A DNA stretch of 40,433 nucleotides, taken from assembly GCA_964475985.1 (NCBI GenBank), contig CAYYYP010000033.1:1-40433 (forward strand), given 5' to 3'. Below are positions 16,196 to 24,293 of the stretch, piece by piece; the stretch's first letter is position 1; every line of letters starts with the position of its first letter. The stretch comes from CAYYYP01 sp964475985 (GTDB lineage: Bacteria; Bdellovibrionota; UBA1018; CAYHWW01). The position numbers and the translations under genes are program-made. The notes under the pieces are model-generated. The model saw nothing but the letters and a program-made list of their open reading frames with translations. It searched no databases and was not told the DNA's origin.

Positions 16196-16831
16196 TTAAA
16201 ATAAGACGCCAATCTGCATGTACAAGCGCAGCATCTCGCCGCCAATGTTCATGCCGCCTGGATATTCTGAGGATTTTGCGCTTTTATCCACTTTGCTGAA
16301 AATGCTGCGGATGGCGATACCTGGTCCAAAAACCAGACGATCTTCGATGCGCAGATCAAGGCCTAATCCGAGGTTTACACCAAAGTTCAAGGTGGAGCCA
16401 TTGGCGATACCAACGCTTTGCGAAACGGGATAGATGCCAAATCCCCCAAACCCGTAAACGCTCAGCATGTCAAAGTACAAAAAATTTACCTTTAGATCAG
16501 GCTCTATGTTTTTGACGGAAAGGCTGTTTTCACCTTGGCCGCTATGATTGCTAAATCCAACGTTGATTAAGAAACTGAAAACCTGGCTTGCTTCATAGCC
16601 GTACAAAAAGTTGTAACTGATGGAGTCATCATAGAGGTCGCCCCATTCGCCAAAAAGTACTGTATGCCCAAAGTTGAAACCCACCAAATGATGCGTTAAA
16701 GGCGCAGCGGGTTCTTTAGAATAATTATTTCGGGCGGGGGCTACGCGCTCCTGGGAAAACGAAACCGGAGTGGCCGCCAGGAAAACCGCCAGAAACAGAA
16801 AAGCGAATTTTTTTGAAAAAAGTGAAATCAT
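16196..16831 (-). CDS. Small outer-membrane beta-barrel protein upstream of ribD
   Basis: A 211-residue exported protein. The signal peptide is MISLFSKKFAFLFLAVFLAATPVSFS. The mature chain opens with a polar linker, then has repeated glycine/aromatic-rich strands (HHLVGFNFGHTVLFGEW, YNFLYGYEASQVFSFLINVGF, SVYGFGGFGIYPV, LNFGVNLGLGLDLRI) and ends with the barrel-like YMQIGVLF. This fits an 8-stranded OmpA/OmpW-like barrel; I cannot name a family. The ATG at 16831 puts the signal peptide first, and earlier in-frame starts lie in the terminator region. Its stop abuts the ribD GTG, so an outer-membrane protein is fused transcriptionally to riboflavin synthesis. Confidence 0.75.
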   Translation of the reverse strand: MISLFSKKFAFLFLAVFLAATPVSFSQERVAPARNNYSKEPAAPLTHHLVGFNFGHTVLFGEWGDLYDDSISYNFLYGYEASQVFSFLINVGFSNHSGQGENSLSVKNIEPDLKVNFLYFDMLSVYGFGGFGIYPVSQSVGIANGSTLNFGVNLGLGLDLRIEDRLVFGPGIAIRSIFSKVDKSAKSSEYPGGMNIGGEMLRLYMQIGVLF

Positions 16832-16863
16832 GGTCCCAAGCTTAAAATGAAAGTGTGGCAATA

Positions 16864-16903
16864 AAAAGGGGAACGTTGCAAGCCTACGCAACTTTCCCCT
16901 TTT
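16864..16903 (-). terminator. Strong Rho-independent terminator after the phaR-like gene
   Basis: A 16-bp stem with a single mismatch (AAAAGGGGAACGTTGC at 16864-16879 and its partner at 16888-16903) around an 8-base loop. On the minus strand it ends in CCCCTTTTT. It lies 27 bases beyond the phaR-like stop and only 32 bases before the barrel gene that heads the rib operon. The flanking A-runs would also allow function on the plus strand. Confidence 0.85.
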
Positions 16904-16930
16904 GCATGAGTTTGAAGAAACTTTAAGTTC

Positions 16931-17335
16931 TTATGATGCTTCAGCCGCAGGTACTGCAGGTTTTGCTACCGGTGCGCTGTCCATGATTTGCTGACCGGAA
17001 TCGTAACGCTTCAAAGCTTGAGGCATTGAGCTGCGCAAATAACTGCTGAAGGAGCCATCGCCAGAACGAATGATCTCCTTTAACATCTCAACTGGCACGC
17101 CGTTCTTCGCTTTGCGTTCCGCTTCAAACATCAATTGGGTGAGTGTCATCACCGTAATGTCAGATTTAGTTTTATTGTCCAGAACGTGAAGGTCTTCGCC
17201 AGCTTTGATCATCTGGGCAATTTCATCCAAAGTGACGTAGCAGCTTTGGTTGGTGTCGTAGAGCTTCCTATTTTGGTATCGCTTAATCACGCGAGGTTTG
17301 TCTTTGGACTGAACTTCCTTTTGCATTTCTTTCAT
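16931..17335 (-). CDS. phaR: PhaR-like polyhydroxyalkanoate accumulation regulator
   Basis: A 134-residue protein whose N-terminal half is the PHB/PHA accumulation-regulator DNA-binding domain: RVIKRYQNRKLYDTNQSCYVTLDEIAQMIKAGEDLHVLDNKTKSDIT (residues about 15-61, key residues RYxNRKLYDT). The following helix MTLTQLMFEAERKA matches the family. The C-terminus is a short Pro/Ala tail, shorter than in canonical PhaR. PhaR proteins repress phasin and PHA genes and sense the polymer. No PHA synthase or phasin is in the window, so a broader regulatory role is possible. GGGGG lies 6 bases before the ATG. A palindrome (17553-17569) lies in the divergent intergenic region. Confidence 0.82.
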   Translation of the reverse strand: MKEMQKEVQSKDKPRVIKRYQNRKLYDTNQSCYVTLDEIAQMIKAGEDLHVLDNKTKSDITVMTLTQLMFEAERKAKNGVPVEMLKEIIRSGDGSFSSYLRSSMPQALKRYDSGQQIMDSAPVAKPAVPAAEAS

Positions 17336-17552
17336 GATCTACCCCCTAAATCCCCTTATAAATTCTTTCTATTCATACCGGGGTGGTTCCCCTTGAAGTT
17401 CCCTATTGAGGATAAACCCTAGGCATTACTTGCCCACTGCATCAACCCCTCAAGAGAATCTTCCAGATCGCTCTAAAGCTTAATTCAGGTTCCTCCGAAT
17501 CAAACCTCAGGATGCAATCTCAACATGAATAACCCCGGTAGCATCTTACAGC

Positions 17553-17569
17553 TGTGCGTTTGACGCACA
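17553..17569. promoter_or_regulatory. 17-bp palindrome between phaR-like gene and TPR operon
   Basis: TGTGCGT-TTG-ACGCACA is a perfect 7-bp inverted repeat with a 3-base centre, 27 bases upstream of the GTG of the TPR gene. It contains a -35-like TTGACG. It could be an operator for the divergent PhaR-like protein or a short 5'-UTR hairpin; neither is proven. Confidence 0.4.
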
Positions 17570-17596
17570 TACTCAAGACCTTAAGGAATATAAAGC

Positions 17597-19558
17597 GTGT
17601 CAGAAATAGGATGTCAAGTTAGTCACAGAAAATCAGACAGATCGGAGAATCTGAATCAGAAAATCCTGCGGGAGTTTTTGGTGATTTCTTCTCTCTGCTC
17701 TATGCTTGGAATGCTGGCCTTCACTACTTCTGGCTGTGCGCTTCTCAGTTATTCTTCTGCTGAGCGGCCGGACGTGAATCGTTCCCCGCAGCCAGCGGAT
17801 TTTTCAAAAGTGACTCCTGTAGGCGCAAGTGATGAGTTAACGGTGCTCTCCGGTGACCCAGCGCAGCTTGGCGATATTGAGGATCGAGATCGAAATCCGG
17901 AAAAACTCGCTACGGAACATTTCTCTTTAGGGCAAGCCTATAGCCTTGAAGGAAATCATGATGCGGCAGTGGAAGAGTTCAAACATGCCCTTATATATGA
18001 TGCGGAATCTCCCATCATCCATACGAGGCTCGCGTCAGAATATGTTCATAAGGGACTCATGGCCTTCGCCATGGAGGAATGTAAAAATGCATTGAAGGCA
18101 GATCCGCAGTATGACGATGCGCGATTATTGCTTGCGGGGCTTTACGGCGCGGCAAACCTGAACGCCGAGGCCCTTCATGAATACGATGTACTTTTAAAGA
18201 AAATGCCTTTGCATGCAGAAGCCACCGTATTTAAGGGGTCGCTACTGCTTGAAGGCGGTAAGGTCGATGCGGCCGTGGCGCTTTTAGAAAATTTTGTGAA
18301 ACAGAATTCAGCCGCGAATGCAGATTCTCCGAAAGAATCCATAGCCCTTGCTCAGTTCTACCTTGGACGCGCTTATCAACAAAAAGGTGATATGAAGCGG
18401 GCCATTGCCAGCTTGAAAATAGCTACCGAACTTAAAGTTGGATTTACCCAAGCGGTGCTCACTCTGGGATTGCTCTATGAAAAAGATAAGAAGGCGGACG
18501 CTGCGATTCACCTCTATGATGAGTCCTTCGCTAGGTCGGCCGATCCGCACTTAGCGAGCCGTTTGGCGCAGCTCTACCTAGAAAAGAACGATTTCAAAAA
18601 TGCGCTGAATTATTTGAAGGTTCTGGAAAACATCGATGAGGAAAACCTCACGGTTAAAATGAAACTAGGATTGCTCTACGTTGAACTTAAGGAATATCAG
18701 GAAGCCCTTCGGGTATTCGAGGGCATTCTCGCTAAAAATAGCGATGCGGAGAAAGTACGTTTTTATCAGGGCGCAATTTATGAGCAACTCAAACAGTTTG
18801 ATCGCGCCATTGAGGCTTACTCAAAGGTTTCTACTTCAAGCGCTTCCTACGGCGAGGCTTTAATCCATATCGGCTATTTGCACCGCAGCAAGGGCGATAT
18901 TAAGGCCGCTCTGCAGTACGTAGATCGCGCCATTGAGCAGAACGAAAACTTTGCTCCGCTCTACAGTTTGAAAGCTACGATCTTAGAAGAACTTGAGCGG
19001 GCGTCCGATGGGGTAACTTTCCTTGAGGTGGCACGTCTTAAATTTCCTAATGACGAACGCATTCTTTATTCCTTGGGCGCTTTACTTGATAAGCAAGGAA
19101 GGCCTGAAGAGGCGCTAAAAATCATGAAAGAGTTGCTGGCGCAAAACGCTAACAACGCCTATGCGCTCAATTACGTGGCTTACAATTTAGCGATGCGTGG
19201 CGAAGATTTGAAGCAGGCGGAGAAATTGATCCGCCGGGCCATGGCTTTGCAACCAGGAGACCCCTATATTCAGGACAGTTTTGGATTGATCCTCATGAAA
19301 CGGGGAAAGTCGCGCGAAGGCCTGCGGGAACTTGAGAAAGCCTACGCACTCAAGTCCTCGGAACCCGTAATCATAGAGCATCTTGCGGACGCTTACCTTC
19401 AAAATCAATTGCGGCTTAAAGCCCATCAAAAGTACGAGGAAGCTTTGCAACTCGTGAAAGATTCCGATGCTCGCGCTCAGCTTGAGCAAAAGATCGCTCA
19501 GATCTCCGGCGGTGGTTCGGAACCCATCCAGAGATCCATCGCCAACGAAAAGAAATAA
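17597..19558 (+). CDS. Tetratricopeptide-repeat lipoprotein
   Basis: A 653-residue protein. The N-terminal hydrophobic segment ends in the lipobox TTSGC (about residue 47), so it is probably an envelope lipoprotein. From about residue 105 to 640 it is almost entirely TPR repeats (for example LGQAYSLEGNHDAAVEEFKHAL, YLGRAYQQKGDMKRAIASLKIA, IHIGYLHRSKGDIKAALQYV), roughly fifteen 34-residue units. It is a scaffold for protein-protein contacts, and no catalytic motif is seen. It starts with GTG at 17597, with AAGGA 10 bases upstream. It is the first gene of an operon with a LolB-like lipoprotein and a peptide ABC transporter, 48 bases before the next gene. Confidence 0.88.
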   Translation: MSEIGCQVSHRKSDRSENLNQKILREFLVISSLCSMLGMLAFTTSGCALLSYSSAERPDVNRSPQPADFSKVTPVGASDELTVLSGDPAQLGDIEDRDRNPEKLATEHFSLGQAYSLEGNHDAAVEEFKHALIYDAESPIIHTRLASEYVHKGLMAFAMEECKNALKADPQYDDARLLLAGLYGAANLNAEALHEYDVLLKKMPLHAEATVFKGSLLLEGGKVDAAVALLENFVKQNSAANADSPKESIALAQFYLGRAYQQKGDMKRAIASLKIATELKVGFTQAVLTLGLLYEKDKKADAAIHLYDESFARSADPHLASRLAQLYLEKNDFKNALNYLKVLENIDEENLTVKMKLGLLYVELKEYQEALRVFEGILAKNSDAEKVRFYQGAIYEQLKQFDRAIEAYSKVSTSSASYGEALIHIGYLHRSKGDIKAALQYVDRAIEQNENFAPLYSLKATILEELERASDGVTFLEVARLKFPNDERILYSLGALLDKQGRPEEALKIMKELLAQNANNAYALNYVAYNLAMRGEDLKQAEKLIRRAMALQPGDPYIQDSFGLILMKRGKSREGLRELEKAYALKSSEPVIIEHLADAYLQNQLRLKAHQKYEEALQLVKDSDARAQLEQKIAQISGGGSEPIQRSIANEKK

Positions 19559-19606
19559 GCCTTCATCGTTTGCAAATGCAGCGCGTTTTTGTGAAACTTT
19601 GGGTTC

Positions 19607-20293
19607 ATGAAATTTCGATTTGCCATTCTCCTTTTCGCTTTCATTTTTTCTTCCTGTGCCAACCATTCGACGCGCAACGAAAGCGATGGAATGGCGGATG
19701 AAATCAAAGCAAGAAACGAGTCGTTGATCCACGCCGTGCAAAGCTACAACGGACATGCTTGGGTCACGGTGGAAATGACTAAGCCTAAGGAAAAAATTTC
19801 TTTCCTGGCAGAAGTGACCGGCCAGTTAGCGGGACGGCTTGAGCTCAATGCGCAAGATCCATTTGGTGTAACGCACCACCGAATTACGGTGACGGGCGAA
19901 AGTTTTTTGTGGGAGGATCTTGATCACCATGAAAGGCGGACGGCCCAGGGGAATTGGAAGGGGCTACCGGTAAACTGGTTGCCCAAGGCTTTGATCGGAA
20001 TTTTACCATTTGAGGATTGTCAGAAAATCCAGTGCGAGATGAAATCCTCGCATTTACCGGACGGAAATCTGCCGGTGGTGGATGAGTGGACCGTGAAGTC
20101 TGAAAAAATTGTAAACGGAGTCGTGGTTTCCTACGTAAAGTTTCAAAGATGGCCTTTTCATGAAGGGCAGGAAAAATTAGTTCTGCCGCGGGACATTGGG
20201 TTAACGACCGATGAACTTAAAATTGGAATTCGTTGGCGGGACTTGGAACTCTCGGGTGCGGGTGATACTTTTTTCAAAGAGCGTGCACCATGA
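19607..20293 (+). CDS. LolB-like outer-membrane lipoprotein
   Basis: A 228-residue lipoprotein with signal peptide and lipobox FSSC (cysteine at residue 17). The mature part has the order expected of a LolB/DUF4292-type half-barrel: SYNGHAWVTVEMTKPKEKISFLAEV, GRLELNAQDPFGVTHHRITVTGESFLW, then WLPKALIGILPF, and late strands ending VRW-like IGIRWRDLEL. LolB receives lipoproteins from LolA and inserts them into the outer membrane. Whether this protein does so is an inference from the pattern. The stop overlaps the next ATG by 4 bases (ATGA), binding it to the transporter operon. Confidence 0.7.
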   Translation: MKFRFAILLFAFIFSSCANHSTRNESDGMADEIKARNESLIHAVQSYNGHAWVTVEMTKPKEKISFLAEVTGQLAGRLELNAQDPFGVTHHRITVTGESFLWEDLDHHERRTAQGNWKGLPVNWLPKALIGILPFEDCQKIQCEMKSSHLPDGNLPVVDEWTVKSEKIVNGVVVSYVKFQRWPFHEGQEKLVLPRDIGLTTDELKIGIRWRDLELSGAGDTFFKERAP

Positions 20294-21252
20294 ACTTCAT
20301 CCATGTTTTATCCACGCAGATGACCTACCTTCTGCGTAGACTCTTTTATACAATTCCGATTCTGTTTGGCGTTTCTCTCATCATTTTTTCACTTTTTAAT
20401 TTAGTGGGGGGCGATCCTACGGATCAAATGCTCGGCAAACATGCAACCGCAGAGCAAAAGACGGAACTTCGACATGAACTTGGTTTGGATCAGCCGGTGG
20501 CCCTGCAGTTCGTGGATTATTTGCGCCAAGTAGTAACTTTTGATTTTGGCCGCAGTTACTCAACTAAACAAAAAGTTTCTGAGATGATTTGGCGAGGCAT
20601 GCCAGTCTCATTAAGTTTGGCGCTGCCTGCATTTTTTATGGAAATCGTACTGGCGTTGATCATTGCGCTGGTGGTGTCTTTATTTCGTGGCACTCTTTTT
20701 GATAAGATCGTGGTTATCCTTTGTGTGATTGGCATGAGCATTCCTTCGCTAGCCTATATTCTTTTTGGGCAGTACTTCATTGCTTTTCAAATGAAGCTAT
20801 TCCCCATTTCGGGGTACCTAGAAAGTTTTCCGGAGCGTTTTTATTACGTAGCGCTCCCGGCTTTAATTTGGGTGGCGGTTGGATTAGGTGTCGATGTGCG
20901 GATTTTTCGAACTTTTGTCCTGGATGAGATCAATCATGATTATGTGCGTACGGCCCGGTCAAAGGGGCTTTCAGAGTCGGTAGTATTATTTAAGCATGTA
21001 CTCAAGAATGCCATGATTCCGGTATTAACTTACACGGTCATTGAGATCCCGTTCCTCATCACAGGTTCATTTTTGCTGGAAAGTTTTTTTGGGATTCCTG
21101 GCTTGGGTAGCATCACCATTGATGCCATCAACAATTCAGATTTTCCCGTCATCAAAGCCATGACGACCATTGGTACTATCCTATTCATTTTTGGAAATGT
21201 TTTAACGGATGTACTTTATAGTCTGGTGGATCCAAGGGTGAGGTTGTCATGA
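20290..21252 (+). CDS. dppB: Peptide ABC transporter permease, DppB/OppB type
   Basis: A 320-residue inner-membrane permease. The first helix YLLRRLFYTIPILFGVSLIIF is the standard DppB opening, followed by GDPTDQMLG, HELGLDQPVALQFVDYL and DFGRSY. Six membrane helices are visible. The ATPase-contact EAA loop reads RTARSKGLSESVVLFKHVLKNAMIPVLT, and the end FGNVLTDVLYSLVDPRVRLS is typical. ATG 20290 overlaps the LolB-like stop; an internal ATG at 20320 aligns better with many homologues but lacks a ribosome-binding site. It pairs with DppC to form the channel for di- or oligopeptides. Confidence 0.93.
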   Translation: MNFIHVLSTQMTYLLRRLFYTIPILFGVSLIIFSLFNLVGGDPTDQMLGKHATAEQKTELRHELGLDQPVALQFVDYLRQVVTFDFGRSYSTKQKVSEMIWRGMPVSLSLALPAFFMEIVLALIIALVVSLFRGTLFDKIVVILCVIGMSIPSLAYILFGQYFIAFQMKLFPISGYLESFPERFYYVALPALIWVAVGLGVDVRIFRTFVLDEINHDYVRTARSKGLSESVVLFKHVLKNAMIPVLTYTVIEIPFLITGSFLLESFFGIPGLGSITIDAINNSDFPVIKAMTTIGTILFIFGNVLTDVLYSLVDPRVRLS

Positions 21253-22133
21253 GCAAGGATCAGTTGAAATCCAATTCGCTTTGGAAAGATGCATGGGGCA
21301 GGGTTTTTAAAGACAAGATGGCGCTGGTCTGTTTTTCCTTCATCGTGTTTTATGGATTGATTGCACTTGCGGCAAAGTTAGGAATTTTAGCGCCGTTTTG
21401 GGATCAAGAAGTGGGTGCGGCCTATGCGGCGCCGAGCTTTGATAAACTCTCCCTTATTTTCGGAACGGATATTTTTGGGCGTAGCGTATTTTATAAAACG
21501 ATTCACGGAACCCGCATCGCCATGAGCGTAGGTTTCATCGCCTGCCTCATGAGCATACCCATCGGCATCGTCATGGGCGCGCTTGCCGGCTACTTCGGTG
21601 GCGTCGTCGATGAAATCATTGTTTGGTTTTACACAACGCTTTCTTCTATTCCAAACATCCTATTGCTTAGCGCTTTTAGTTACATTATTGGGCGCGGAAT
21701 TTTTTCTGTATACATTGCCTTGGGAATTACGAGCTGGGTTACGTTAGCGAGGCTTATTCGCGCGGAGATCATGAAACACAAAAGCCGGGAATACGTGATT
21801 GCCGCGGAAAGTATGGGTGCTAGCCATTTAGTACGTATTTTTAAGCATATTCTGCCAAACGTCATGCATGTTGTGATCATCAACACTTCGCTTCAGTTTC
21901 AGTCGGCCATTAAAGCTGAGGTAATCCTTTCTTACTTAGGCCTCGGTGTGGTGGGCCAACCCAGTTGGGGAATCATGATTGATGATGCCAAACTTGAGCT
22001 TTCACGCGGTGTCTGGTGGCAGCTTGCGGCGGCTACGGGCGCCATGTTTTTTATTGTGCTAGCCTTCAATATTTTTGGTGATGCCGTAAGGGACGCTCTA
22101 GATCCGAAACTTAAGGGCGAGAGGAGTTCATGA
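21249..22133 (+). CDS. dppC: Peptide ABC transporter permease, DppC/OppC type
   Basis: A 294-residue permease. A short cytoplasmic N-terminus (LWKDAWGRVFKDKMALVCFSFIVFYGLIAL) leads into the first helix. Family motifs are FGTDIFGRSVFYKTIHGTRIAMSVG, the EAA loop EYVIAAESMGASHLVRIFKHILPN, SYLGLGVVGQPSWGIMI, and the ending FNIFGDAVRDALDPKLKG. It begins with an ATGA overlap with dppB and ends the same way into dppD. It forms the permease dimer with the preceding gene product. Confidence 0.94.
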   Translation: MSKDQLKSNSLWKDAWGRVFKDKMALVCFSFIVFYGLIALAAKLGILAPFWDQEVGAAYAAPSFDKLSLIFGTDIFGRSVFYKTIHGTRIAMSVGFIACLMSIPIGIVMGALAGYFGGVVDEIIVWFYTTLSSIPNILLLSAFSYIIGRGIFSVYIALGITSWVTLARLIRAEIMKHKSREYVIAAESMGASHLVRIFKHILPNVMHVVIINTSLQFQSAIKAEVILSYLGLGVVGQPSWGIMIDDAKLELSRGVWWQLAAATGAMFFIVLAFNIFGDAVRDALDPKLKGERSS

Positions 22134-23128
22134 TGGAGGTTGGAAATCCCAACGCGCAAAACGCCGTGCTTGATGTGCGCGGGCTTACGACCTCTTTTCG
22201 TATCGCCGGTGGAACGGAAGTCCACGCGGTAGATCACGTTAGTTTTAAAGTCTATGCCGGACGGACCTTAGGTATAGTGGGCGAGTCGGGCTGCGGAAAA
22301 AGTGTAACCTCCCTTTCTATCATGCGTCTGATTCCTAATCCCCCGGGGCGTATTTCTGCGGGAGAAGTTTTTTATAAGGGCCAAGATCTTTTAAAACTTT
22401 CTGACTCACAAATGCGCGCCATTCGGGGCAACGAAATCTCCATGATTTTTCAGGAACCAATGACCTCGCTCAATCCGGTTTTCACCATTGGTTTTCAGAT
22501 TGAAGAACCGCTTAGACTTCACCAAAAACTTTCAAGGAAAGATGCGAGGCAGAAGGCCATTGAGCTTTTAAGGTTGGTACGGATCTCATCGCCTGAGACA
22601 AGAGTTGATGAGTATCCCCATCAACTCTCAGGTGGGATGCGACAGAGGGTCATGATCGCCATGGCTTTGGCGTGCAATCCAAAAGTTTTGATTTGTGACG
22701 AGCCCACCACAGCGCTGGATGTCACGATCCAAGCGCAGATTTTAGACATCATGCGCGATCTGCGGCAAAAAATGGGCATGGCTATGATGTTAATCACTCA
22801 TGATCTGGGTGTGATCGCCGAAGCCGCCGATGATGTCGCCGTGATGTACGCCGGTAAAATCGTTGAGATGGGAAGTGTTCGGGAAATTTTTCGAAATCCT
22901 AAACATCCTTATACGCGGGGACTTTTGAATTCGATTCCAAAGATTGGCAGTACCGGGCCATTGGAAACCATTGCGGGCATGGTGCCCTCCCTTTCTGAGT
23001 TGCCGCAAGGTTGTCGATTCCAGGGCCGCTGCTCCTTGGTGCATGATCGCTGCAAAGTCGAACAACCACCACTTGAACCGGTGGAAGGCCAGGTCAATCA
23101 CAGTTCGGCCTGCTGGAGTAAAACATGA
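22130..23128 (+). CDS. dppD: Peptide ABC transporter ATPase, DppD/OppD type
   Basis: A 332-residue ATP-binding subunit. It has Walker A GESGCGKS, Q-loop MIFQEPMTSLNPVF, signature LSGGMRQRV, Walker B VLICDEPTTALD, and H-loop ITHDLGVIAE. The C-terminal oligopeptide extension has PYTRGLLNSIPKIG and a cysteine cluster (GCRFQGRCSLVHDRC and a later SACW) that in this family can hold an iron-sulfur cluster. AGGAG lies just before the tandem ATGs at 22130 and 22133. It overlaps dppC and dppF by 4 bases each. Confidence 0.94.
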   Translation: MMEVGNPNAQNAVLDVRGLTTSFRIAGGTEVHAVDHVSFKVYAGRTLGIVGESGCGKSVTSLSIMRLIPNPPGRISAGEVFYKGQDLLKLSDSQMRAIRGNEISMIFQEPMTSLNPVFTIGFQIEEPLRLHQKLSRKDARQKAIELLRLVRISSPETRVDEYPHQLSGGMRQRVMIAMALACNPKVLICDEPTTALDVTIQAQILDIMRDLRQKMGMAMMLITHDLGVIAEAADDVAVMYAGKIVEMGSVREIFRNPKHPYTRGLLNSIPKIGSTGPLETIAGMVPSLSELPQGCRFQGRCSLVHDRCKVEQPPLEPVEGQVNHSSACWSKT

Positions 23129-24150
23129 GCATCGACGTGACAAAAGACCTGACCAAACAAAATCTCTCGGTACGGCCACTTTTAGAGGTTAAAAATCTCG
23201 TTAAAAAATTTCCCATTCAGGGTGGGCTTTTTTCCAGGACCGTAAACCATGTTCATGCCGTAAGTGATGTAAGCTTTTCTATTCCGCGAGGCGAAACTTT
23301 GGGGCTGGTGGGCGAGTCAGGCTGTGGGAAGTCGACCCTGGGACGTTGCGTGTTAAGGTTACTTGAACCGACTTCGGGTAGCATTATTTTTGATGGGACA
23401 GACGTCACCAAGCTTTCGAAATATGAATTGCGTAAAATGCGAAGGCGCATGCAAATCATTTTTCAGGATCCTTATGCATCGCTGAATCCCCGCATGACCA
23501 TTGGCGATATTTTAGAAGAACCGCTCCAGATCCATAAACTTTTTGACTCATCTGCTTCGAGAAAAAAACGCATCAATGAATTACTCGACCTTTGTGGTCT
23601 GAGGGCCGATGTCGTTCACCGGTATCCCCATGAATTCTCCGGTGGTCAGCGGCAGCGCATTTGTATTGCGCGTGCGCTCGCCGTGGAACCTGAGTTCATC
23701 GTATGTGACGAGCCCGTCAGCGCACTGGATGTTTCCATTCAGGCGCAGATTTTAAACCTCATGATGGATTTACAGAAAGAGCTTAAGCTCACTTACCTTT
23801 TTATTTCCCACGATCTGAAAGTGGTGGAGTACGTGAGCGATCAAGTGGCCGTCATGTATTTAGGTAAGATCGCCGAGAAAACTTCGGCCGAAAATATTTA
23901 TAAGCTGCCAAGGCATCCGTATACCAAGGCGCTTTTTTCGGCGATTCCATTGCCGGATCCGGATCAAAAACGCGATCGCATTATTTTACCCGGCGATGTT
24001 CCCAGCCCGGTGAACCCGCCGAGCGGATGTTATTTCCACCCGCGTTGCCCGAGGTTCCGGGAAAAGGGTGATCCCATTTGCCGGGAGAAGGAACCGCTGC
24101 TTGCGAAATCCGTGATTGGGGAAGTTGCGTGTTATTTTCCGTATGAGTAG
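23125..24150 (+). CDS. dppF: Peptide ABC transporter ATPase, DppF/OppF type
   Basis: A 341-residue ATP-binding subunit that pairs with the preceding ATPase. It has Walker A GESGCGKSTLGR, Q-loop IIFQDPYASLNPRM, signature FSGGQRQRI, Walker B IVCDEPVSALD, and H-loop ISHDLKVVEYVSDQVAVMYLGKI. The C-terminal extension PYTKALFSAIPLPDP ends in the conserved cysteines of GCYFHPRCPRF, DPICREKEP and VACYF. It is the last gene of the operon. No substrate-binding protein follows; the next gene on the opposite strand ends 32 bases away. Confidence 0.94.
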   Translation: MSIDVTKDLTKQNLSVRPLLEVKNLVKKFPIQGGLFSRTVNHVHAVSDVSFSIPRGETLGLVGESGCGKSTLGRCVLRLLEPTSGSIIFDGTDVTKLSKYELRKMRRRMQIIFQDPYASLNPRMTIGDILEEPLQIHKLFDSSASRKKRINELLDLCGLRADVVHRYPHEFSGGQRQRICIARALAVEPEFIVCDEPVSALDVSIQAQILNLMMDLQKELKLTYLFISHDLKVVEYVSDQVAVMYLGKIAEKTSAENIYKLPRHPYTKALFSAIPLPDPDQKRDRIILPGDVPSPVNPPSGCYFHPRCPRFREKGDPICREKEPLLAKSVIGEVACYFPYE

Positions 24151-24182
24151 GGGCGCAGCTGGATGTTGATTTCAAAAAGCAT

Positions 24183-24293
24183 CTACAGTTTCAGGATTTT
24201 ATATTCTATCTTTGGCTCAGGCGTAGGAATAGGCCCGAACATTTCCCAATACTCGTCTAGAAAATCTAAATATTCTTCGAAGGACATTTTCAT
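24183..24293 (-). CDS. 36-residue protein coupled to a nucleotidyltransferase
   Basis: A 36-codon reading frame whose ATG (24293) overlaps the stop of the upstream nucleotidyltransferase gene as ATGA. The peptide starts MKMSFEEYLDFLDEYWEMFG (first 20 residues), an acidic, aromatic-rich predicted helix, followed by a proline-rich turn and a basic end (KIEYKILKL). Acidic helical composition and strict translational coupling are what a small partner or antitoxin would show. I have no database support for a family. It converges on dppF with 32 bases between. Confidence 0.62.
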   Translation of the reverse strand: MKMSFEEYLDFLDEYWEMFGPIPTPEPKIEYKILKL

